From: Aromatoleum tolulyticum
GTDB lineage: Bacteria; Pseudomonadota; Gammaproteobacteria; Burkholderiales; Rhodocyclaceae
Length of the DNA: 64,000 nucleotides
NCBI RefSeq assembly: GCF_900156155.1
Contig: NZ_FTMD01000008.1
Location: 186,001 to 250,000 of the forward strand
Direction: 5' to 3'
How positions within the stretch are numbered: the stretch's first letter is position 1; each line of letters begins with the position of its first letter. Position numbers and translations under genes: made by a program. The notes under the pieces are model-generated. The model made no database searches. It was given only the letters and a program-made list of their open reading frames with translations, and was not told where the DNA came from. Of the stretch, positions 57,951 through 64,000 are shown in pieces.

Positions 57951-59939
57951 ATGAAAGAAATCAATCGCGTTCGCGCCGTCAGCCTGAGCATCATCGCCGC
58001 CTCGCTGTCGGCCGCATTCGCCCCGGCTTTTGCCGAGGACGATACCATCACCCGCCTGATTCGCCCGGAGAGCTCGGTGAGCCTGGGTTTGGGCTACCTT
58101 ACCGAAGACGCTGCGCGTTTCGGCCAGTATTCCGGCATGCCGGATCTCGGGCTCTACGCAATCGCCGACATCAACCTGGTTCGGCGCGAAGATGAGTCGG
58201 GCCGCTGGTTGCTGCTTAACGGTCGCAATCTCGGGTTGGACAACCGCAGCCTGCGTTTCGAGCACGGCGTTCAGGGCAGTTGGAAGTATTTCCTCGAATA
58301 CGACCAGACTCCGCGCTTCTCGCAATACGACGTCAGGACCGGTGTGCAGGGTCTCGGCCACGATACGCTCGACGTCTTCGGTCCGGCGAGCCGCGCGCGG
58401 GACGTGCGCTTCAAGACGTCGCGGGAGGCGTTCAGCGCCGGCGGGCAGTACGTTCTCGCCCCGGGCTGGAGCGTGCAGGTCAAGGCCAAGCAGGATACGA
58501 AGGAAGGCCGGCGCCTGTTCGGCGTGTATCCGGGCAACCTCAACGTGGCCTTCCTCGGCGAGCCGATCGACCACACGATGCAGCAACTCGATGTGGTCCT
58601 CGCGTATGCAGGGAAGGATCTGCAGTTGTCTGCCGGTTACTACGGGTCGTTTTTCGAGAACGGCAACTCGTCGATCAGGCTGACGGACATTGCCAACCCG
58701 AGCCGTATCGCCCTGCCGCCGGACAACCACGCCCACCAGTTCTACCTGACCGGCGGGTACAGTTTTACGCCCACTACCCGCGCGAACTTCAAGCTTGCGA
58801 GAAGTTTCGCCTATCAGCAGGATGCGTTCGTCGTCCGTGCGGATCCGGGCAACAGGGACCTCGACGGCAAGGTCGAAACCACGCTCGCGCAGATCGGCCT
58901 CAGCGCCCGGCCGCTTTCCGCCCTGACCATCGTTGCGGATTGGCGCCACGAGAATCGTGACGATCAGACCACGGCGCGGCGCTACTTCTCGACGACAGAA
59001 TCGAGAACCTTCAGCGGCGTAAACGAGACACGCGATTTCGAGGTCAATACCGGCAAACTCGAGGCGCGCTACATGCTCCCCGCGGGTTTCAAGGTGACCG
59101 CTGGGCTGGATTACGATGAGAAGAAGCGGGACGTTTACGCAGCGCGTCTCGTCACGACCCGCAAGCGCACGGAGGAAACCGCCTACCGTGTCGAGTTGTC
59201 GCGCTCGCTGTCGGCAACGCTCAACGGATCCCTGGCGTTCATCCAGAGCGAACGCAGCGGCTCGCATCTCGTCAAGGAGACGGCAACCGGTGCCGCGGCC
59301 ACGTATTTTGCGGTGCCCTACCATCTGGCCGACCGCGATCGCGAGAAAGTCCGCGCACGTCTCGATTGGGCGCCCACCGAAACCTTGACGTTCCAGCTGA
59401 CGGCCGACGCCTTCGACGACGATTTCAAGGACGGCGGATACGGCGTCGACAAGGGGCGCGGCACGTTCTGGTCGCTGGATGGGGCGTACGCATTCTCCGC
59501 AGACTGGAGCACTCACGCCTGGGCTTCGCGCGAATACGCCCGCCAGGTCAATGCTGCGCGGTCGAGCGCCGATTGGCAGGCCAACCTCAAGTCACTGACC
59601 GAGGCGTTCGGCGTCGGCTTGCGCGGAGCTGTCGGCGAGAAGTGGAAGCTGGGGGGCGATCTTTCCTATTCGCACAACCTCAGCGGTTACGGGTTGAGCG
59701 GCAGCCCCGTGACGGCCGGGATCGCCGACGTGAAATACACGGTAACGGCGCTGGAGCTCTTTGCCGAATACGCCCTCAAGAAGGACGTGACGCTGCGCTT
59801 CGACGCGGTGCATAACCAGTGGAGCACGAACGACTGGGCATGGGCGCGGGCCTTCTACGTTGATGGAACGGTCGTTTCGCAGGACGAAACCCAGGAAACC
59901 ACCTTCGTCGGCGCGTCGATGCGTTACAAGTGGCGTTAA
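57951..59939 (+). CDS. MtrB/PioB-family decahaem-associated outer-membrane beta-barrel
   Basis: 662 residues from ATG 57951 (seven bases after GGGGAGGG; ATG 57945 in frame is too close to it). Signal peptide cleaved near APAFA. The rest is an outer-membrane barrel: repeated alternating strands, aromatic girdles, and the family blocks WLLLNGRNLGLDNRSLRFE and QGSWKYFLEYDQTPRFSQYD, ending in a Trp-Arg terminal strand (ASMRYKWR). It would sheath the decahaem cytochrome encoded 17 bases upstream. The protein contains no cysteine, so it lacks the N-terminal CxxC found in Shewanella MtrB. No outer-surface cytochrome (MtrC/OmcA) follows. Confidence 0.95.
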   Translation: MKEINRVRAVSLSIIAASLSAAFAPAFAEDDTITRLIRPESSVSLGLGYLTEDAARFGQYSGMPDLGLYAIADINLVRREDESGRWLLLNGRNLGLDNRSLRFEHGVQGSWKYFLEYDQTPRFSQYDVRTGVQGLGHDTLDVFGPASRARDVRFKTSREAFSAGGQYVLAPGWSVQVKAKQDTKEGRRLFGVYPGNLNVAFLGEPIDHTMQQLDVVLAYAGKDLQLSAGYYGSFFENGNSSIRLTDIANPSRIALPPDNHAHQFYLTGGYSFTPTTRANFKLARSFAYQQDAFVVRADPGNRDLDGKVETTLAQIGLSARPLSALTIVADWRHENRDDQTTARRYFSTTESRTFSGVNETRDFEVNTGKLEARYMLPAGFKVTAGLDYDEKKRDVYAARLVTTRKRTEETAYRVELSRSLSATLNGSLAFIQSERSGSHLVKETATGAAATYFAVPYHLADRDREKVRARLDWAPTETLTFQLTADAFDDDFKDGGYGVDKGRGTFWSLDGAYAFSADWSTHAWASREYARQVNAARSSADWQANLKSLTEAFGVGLRGAVGEKWKLGGDLSYSHNLSGYGLSGSPVTAGIADVKYTVTALELFAEYALKKDVTLRFDAVHNQWSTNDWAWARAFYVDGTVVSQDETQETTFVGASMRYKWR

Positions 59940-59959
59940 GCGCACCTGACTGAGTTCAG

Positions 59960-60000
59960 AGCCCATCCGGTCGTAAGATCGGGTGGGCTTTTCTTTTTTC
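59960..60000 (+). terminator. terminator after the decahaem cytochrome/barrel operon
   Basis: A 13-base-pair stem (59960-59972 with 59977-59989, two G-T pairs) and loop GTAA, followed by TTTTCTTTTTT. It ends the rightward transcript before the leftward acylphosphatase gene. Confidence 0.9.
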
Positions 60001-60010
60001 AACAGACCCC

Positions 60011-60301
60011 TTACAGGGTCGGCAGCATCAGAAATCCGGTCTGCTCCGGCCGCGCTGCCGGACTCACGGCGATCCTATCCACCCGGGCCTGCGACGGGCC
60101 GCGGTGAGCCCAGCGTACAAAGTGCTCGACCGCACCGGCCGACCCCGCCACCACAGCCTCGACGCTGCCGTCTGCGCGATTCCTCACCCAGCCGCACAGG
60201 CCCAGACGTTCGGCCTCCGCGCGGGCGCTCGCGCGGAAGGCGACACCCTGAACGAGCCCCTGAATCATCAGGTGACGCACGACATGATCGGTTTCAGGCA
60301 T
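60011..60301 (-). CDS. acyP: acylphosphatase
   Basis: 96 residues, the full size of the family. The catalytic Arg is in [17 protein letters not shown] and the catalytic Asn in [18 protein letters not shown]. It hydrolyses acyl phosphates. The start overlaps the end of the SulP gene by eight bases, so both probably share one leftward transcript. Confidence 0.95.
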   Translation of the reverse strand: MPETDHVVRHLMIQGLVQGVAFRASARAEAERLGLCGWVRNRADGSVEAVVAGSAGAVEHFVRWAHRGPSQARVDRIAVSPAARPEQTGFLMLPTL

Positions 60302-61982
60302 AGGACACCTCCGCGTTCCGACTCCCGCAGCGCTGCGCGCGCAGCAGCGCGTCGGTGATGTTGCCGGCGAGATTTTCGCTGCCGATCGTTTCGGTGAACC
60401 CCGATCGTTGGACGATCGAGGCGGGCTGCGCGTTCAGGTCGCACAGGATCAGTTGCGTGCCGCGCTTGTCCAGCGCACGGTGCAGCGCCTGAAGCATGTC
60501 GAGGCCGGTGGTGTCGATGTTGATGACCTTCTCCATGTCGAGGATCATCGCGTCAGGATGTCCGTCCTGCAGCAGCATCAGATTCTCGAGCTTGTTTGCC
60601 GCGCCGAAGAACAGGCTGCCGAACACGCGGTAGGCGAGGATGCGTGGCGTGCCGTCGGGTCGCGAAAGGGCCTCGACGCCGTAATAGTCCTCCAGCGCGA
60701 TGCGCTCGACGCGCGTGAGGTCCGACATGCGGTAGATGAAGAACAGGCTCGCCAGGACCATGCCAAGTTCCACTGCCAGCGTCAGGTCGAAGACGACCGT
60801 CACGAAGAAGGTGCCGAGCAGGATGATGCGGTACTGTTGTGAGTAACGCGTGAGTTCTTTCCATGCGAACGCATGCCACTCGCCCATGTTCACCGAAACG
60901 ATGACCACGATCGCGGACAGCGTCGCCAGCGGAATGTGGCTCGCGAGCGGGGCGAGCGCCAGCACCACGGCCAGCAGCACGAACGCGTGGATCATGCCGG
61001 CGACCGGAGTGTGTCCGCCGGAGCGGATATTCGTCGCCGTGCGGGCGATCGCGCCAGTCGCCGCGAAGCCGCCGAAGAGCGGGGCGGCCACGTTCGCGAT
61101 GCCCTGCGCCATCAGTTCCTGGTTCGGGTCGTGCCGGTCGTCGATCTGGTTGTCCGCGACGCGGGCCGACAGCAGCGACTCGATCGCACCCAGCAGCGCG
61201 ATCGTCAGCGCCGGTGCGATGAGCTTGCCGAGCGTGCCGAGCGACAGCGCCGGCAGGCCGAAATCGGGTACCTGCTGCGGGATGCCGCCGAAGCGGCTGC
61301 CGATGGTGTCGACGGGAAGCTGGACGAGCGCGTTGATCGCGGTGGCGATCAGCAGCACCGCGAGCGGCCCGGGCAGCCGCCGCATCCACGCCACACGGGT
61401 CGCCGCGCGGTTCCAGGTCAACAGCACCGCGAGCGAGGCCACCGCCACGGCGAGCGTCGGCAACTGGATGGTGTGCGCGGCGCCGAGCAGCGCCTCCATC
61501 TTGCCGAAGAACTCGCCGGGCATCTTGTCGATCGACAGCCCGAGGAAGTCCTTGATCTGCGAGATGAAGATCACGACCGCGATGCCGTTGGTGAAGCCGA
61601 TCACGACCGACACCGGGATGAAGCGGATCATGTTGCCGAGGCGGAACGCGCCCATCGCGAACAGCATGACGCCCGACATCATCGTGGCGATGAGCAGGTT
61701 CTGTACGCCGTAATCGACGACGATGGCGTAGATGATCGGGATGAAGGCCCCGGTCGGGCCGCCGATCTGGACCTTGGAGCCGCCGAGCGTCGAGATCAGC
61801 AAGCCGGCCACGATGGCGGTCCAGATGCCGGCGGTGGGACTCATGCCGCTGGCGATAGCGAACGCCATCGCCAGCGGGAGGGCGAGCACGCCCACGGTGA
61901 TGCCTGCGGAAAGATCCTGGGTGAAATGACCCCGCCCGTAGCCGGGCAGGGTGTCAAACAGTTTGGGGCGAAAACTGATCAC
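60294..61982 (-). CDS. SulP-family anion transporter with STAS domain
   Basis: 562 residues: about twelve membrane helices (1-430), beginning [24 protein letters not shown] and with the SulP core [15 protein letters not shown] and [15 protein letters not shown], then a STAS domain (about 440-550) with the anti-sigma-like [19 protein letters not shown] and [12 protein letters not shown]. The substrate may be sulfate, bicarbonate or another anion. No carbonic anhydrase lies next to it to suggest bicarbonate. It ends in overlap with acyP. Confidence 0.93.
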   Translation of the reverse strand: MISFRPKLFDTLPGYGRGHFTQDLSAGITVGVLALPLAMAFAIASGMSPTAGIWTAIVAGLLISTLGGSKVQIGGPTGAFIPIIYAIVVDYGVQNLLIATMMSGVMLFAMGAFRLGNMIRFIPVSVVIGFTNGIAVVIFISQIKDFLGLSIDKMPGEFFGKMEALLGAAHTIQLPTLAVAVASLAVLLTWNRAATRVAWMRRLPGPLAVLLIATAINALVQLPVDTIGSRFGGIPQQVPDFGLPALSLGTLGKLIAPALTIALLGAIESLLSARVADNQIDDRHDPNQELMAQGIANVAAPLFGGFAATGAIARTATNIRSGGHTPVAGMIHAFVLLAVVLALAPLASHIPLATLSAIVVIVSVNMGEWHAFAWKELTRYSQQYRIILLGTFFVTVVFDLTLAVELGMVLASLFFIYRMSDLTRVERIALEDYYGVEALSRPDGTPRILAYRVFGSLFFGAANKLENLMLLQDGHPDAMILDMEKVINIDTTGLDMLQALHRALDKRGTQLILCDLNAQPASIVQRSGFTETIGSENLAGNITDALLRAQRCGSRNAEVSYA

Positions 61983-62120
61983 GATGCTTCCTCGATTCCT
62001 CTGTGTGCCGTTGCGTATCCGGGGTGCTGGTCCAGTACCAGCATCCGGGCGCCGTGCGCTGCCGCACGATCCAGCGTTTCGAGGGAGTGAGGGGCATCGG
62101 GCTGCGACCCAGTCGTTCGT

Positions 62121-64000
62121 TTACTTGACGCGCATCCCCGCAGTGGCACCGGCATCCGGCGAAAGGACGTAGAGCCCGCCGGTCTTGCCGTCCGGATCGG
62201 ATGCGGCGAGCACCATGCCCTCGCTCAGGCCGAACTTCATCTTGCGCGGCGCGAGGTTGGCAACCATCACTGTCATCCGCCCGACCAGCGACGCCGGATC
62301 GTAGGCCGACTTGATGCCGGCGAACACCTGGCGCGGCTTGTCCTCGCCGATGTCGAGCTGCAGGCGGATCAGCTTGTCGGCACCCTCTACGTGCTCGGCA
62401 GCGACGATCTTCGCGATGCGCAGGTCAACCTTCGTGAAGTCGTCGATCGAGATATGCGGCGAGGCCGTTTCAGCCGTCTGCGCCGCATGCTGCTGCTTCT
62501 CCGCGTGGCGCTGCTGCGACGTCGCCGCCTTCGCATCGGCCGCCGCAGCGGCGGGGGCCGGGGCGAGCGAGTCGCGGTTGGCCTCGAGCAGGGCGTCGAT
62601 CTGCTTGCGCTCGACGCGGGTCATCAGGTGGGCGTATATGTTCACCACATGGCCGGCCTGCAGGGGCTGCCATTCGCCCTGCCACCCCAGCGGGGCGATC
62701 GCCAGGAAGGTCTCGACCTTGGCGGCCAGTGCCGGCAGCACCGGCTTCAGATACAGGGTGAGGTCGCGGAACAGCGTCAGCGCGGTGCTGCACACGACGT
62801 GCAGATCAGCTTCGCGGCCTTCCTGCTTTGCAAGCTCCCACGGCTTCCGGTCATTCACGTACTGGTTCGCGAGGTCTGCGAGATGCATGATCTCGCGCAG
62901 CGCACGGCTGTAGTCGCGCTCCTCGTAGGCCTGCGCGATCGTGCCGGCCTCGTGGGCCGCCTTGAACGCGGCGGTCGCTGCGGCGTCGCTCGCCGCGAGC
63001 TTGCCGTCGAAGCGTTTCGTGATGAAGCCCGCGCAGCGGCTGGCGATGTTCACGTACTTGCCGACGAGGTCCGAATTGACCTTCGCGATCAGGTCGTCGA
63101 GGTTCAGGTCGACGTCCTCCATCGTCCCGTTCGACTTCGTCGCGAAGTAATAGCGCAGCCATTCCGGGTTCAGGCCCTGGGTGACGTAGGAGCGGGCGGT
63201 GATGAAGGTGCCGCGGCTCTTGCTCATCTTCGCGCCGTCGACGGTCAGGAACCCGTTCACGCACAGCTGCGAGGGCGTGCGCAGGCCCGCGAACTGCAGC
63301 ATCGCCGGCCAGAACAGGGCGTGGAAATAGAGGATGTCCTTGCCGATGAAGTGCACCATCTCGGTGCCCGCCGCTTCCGCACGCGCGGCATCGACGAAGT
63401 CATCGACGACGATGTCGCCGCGCTTGTCCGCGAGGTTGCGGAAGCTCGCCAGATAGCCGATCGGCGCATCCAGCCACACGTAGAAATACTTGCCCGGCGC
63501 ACCCGGGATCTCGAAGCCGAAGTAGGGGGCGTCACGCGAGATGTCCCAGTCGGACAGGGTGTTCTCCCCTTCCTGACCGTCCTCTCCGAGCCACTCCTTC
63601 ATCTTGTTCGCGGCTTCCGCCTGCAGGCGGCGGGTGCCGGCGGCGTTGGTCCCGCGCGTCCATTCGCGCAGGAAGGCGACCGCACGCGGATCCGACAGCC
63701 GGAAGAAGAAATGCTCCGAAGTCTTGAGCACCGGCTTCGCACCGGATACGGCCGAGTACGGATTCTTCAGTTCGGTCGGTGCATAGGCCGCGCCGCATAC
63801 TTCGCAGTTGTCGCCATACTGGTCTGCTGCAGCGCACTTCGGGCATTCGCCCTTGATGAAGCGGTCCGGCAGGAACATTTCCTTCACCGGGTCGTAGAAC
63901 TGTTCGATCGAGCGCGTTTCGATCAGCTTCGCCGCCGTGAGCCGCTTGTACACCTCTTCGGCGTAGGCGCGGTTCTCGGGGCTGTGTGTGCTGTGGTAAT
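62121..64000 (-). CDS. metG: methionyl-tRNA synthetase, N-terminus beyond the window
   Basis: The frame is open through base 64000 (reading [19 protein letters not shown] at the edge), so it is 5' truncated; about 625 residues are seen. KMSKS is present ([11 protein letters not shown]), as are the zinc-binding CPKCAAAD and CEVCGAAY. After an Ala/Gln-rich linker (about residues 475-510 of the visible part) comes a C-terminal tRNA-binding OB domain ([20 protein letters not shown], then [14 protein letters not shown]), as in long dimeric MetG. The HIGH motif lies outside. Confidence 0.97.
   Translation of the reverse strand, partial: YHSTHSPENRAYAEEVYKRLTAAKLIETRSIEQFYDPVKEMFLPDRFIKGECPKCAAADQYGDNCEVCGAAYAPTELKNPYSAVSGAKPVLKTSEHFFFRLSDPRAVAFLREWTRGTNAAGTRRLQAEAANKMKEWLGEDGQEGENTLSDWDISRDAPYFGFEIPGAPGKYFYVWLDAPIGYLASFRNLADKRGDIVVDDFVDAARAEAAGTEMVHFIGKDILYFHALFWPAMLQFAGLRTPSQLCVNGFLTVDGAKMSKSRGTFITARSYVTQGLNPEWLRYYFATKSNGTMEDVDLNLDDLIAKVNSDLVGKYVNIASRCAGFITKRFDGKLAASDAAATAAFKAAHEAGTIAQAYEERDYSRALREIMHLADLANQYVNDRKPWELAKQEGREADLHVVCSTALTLFRDLTLYLKPVLPALAAKVETFLAIAPLGWQGEWQPLQAGHVVNIYAHLMTRVERKQIDALLEANRDSLAPAPAAAAADAKAATSQQRHAEKQQHAAQTAETASPHISIDDFTKVDLRIAKIVAAEHVEGADKLIRLQLDIGEDKPRQVFAGIKSAYDPASLVGRMTVMVANLAPRKMKFGLSEGMVLAASDPDGKTGGLYVLSPDAGATAGMRVK

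Overview
This is a GC-rich stretch of a Gram-negative proteobacterial chromosome. The core proteins (RpoD, DnaG, LeuS, TssK, decaheme cytochrome) and the gene order suggest a betaproteobacterium of the Rhodocyclales (Azoarcus/Aromatoleum/Thauera type). That placement is inferred from general familiarity, not from a search. No insertion sequence, integrase of a mobile element, CRISPR array or rRNA operon is visible.

Region 1 (1-26 kb) is a type VI secretion (T6SS) locus between a cut transglutaminase-like gene and a CAU-anticodon tRNA. Two gene sets diverge at about 16.6 kb. Leftward run tssJ-tssK-tssL-vgrG, then a membrane-anchored putative effector, its immunity partner, and a block of immunity-like and membrane genes (0.86-9.2 kb) carrying recent duplications. 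Rightward run a TPR lipoprotein, tssB-tssC-hcp-tssE-tssF-tssG-clpV, ending in a strong terminator. tssM and tssA, normally needed for a working T6SS, are not in the window.

Region 2 (26-46 kb) is housekeeping: tRNA(CAU), the macromolecular synthesis operon rpsU-yqeY-dnaG-rpoD with an rpsU-distal terminator, tsaD, plsY/folB sharing a compact divergent promoter, an H-NS-like protein, ybaK, xerD-ogt, a chalcone-isomerase-like protein, proA, holA-lptE-leuS, a small unknown gene, uvrD and an orphan parA.

Region 3 (46-54.5 kb) holds maeB, a small membrane protein, a quinone oxidoreductase, a small exported protein, dnaE, and a 2-Cys peroxiredoxin with a possible OxyR site.

Region 4 (54.7-60 kb) is a respiratory and sensory module: a chemoreceptor with a CxxCH haem motif in its periplasmic domain, a monohaem cytochrome c, a decahaem DmsE/MtrA-like cytochrome and an MtrB/PioB-like 'decahaem-associated' outer-membrane barrel. 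Together they look like a trans-outer-membrane electron conduit with a haem-based taxis sensor beside it. The window ends with acylphosphatase, a SulP transporter and a truncated metG.

The most unusual material is the T6SS immunity array. An interchangeable C-terminal module of about 50 residues is shared by immunity genes with unrelated N-termini, near-identical DNA blocks suggest recombination between them, and one immunity-like domain is fused in frame to a membrane/propeller-like protein.
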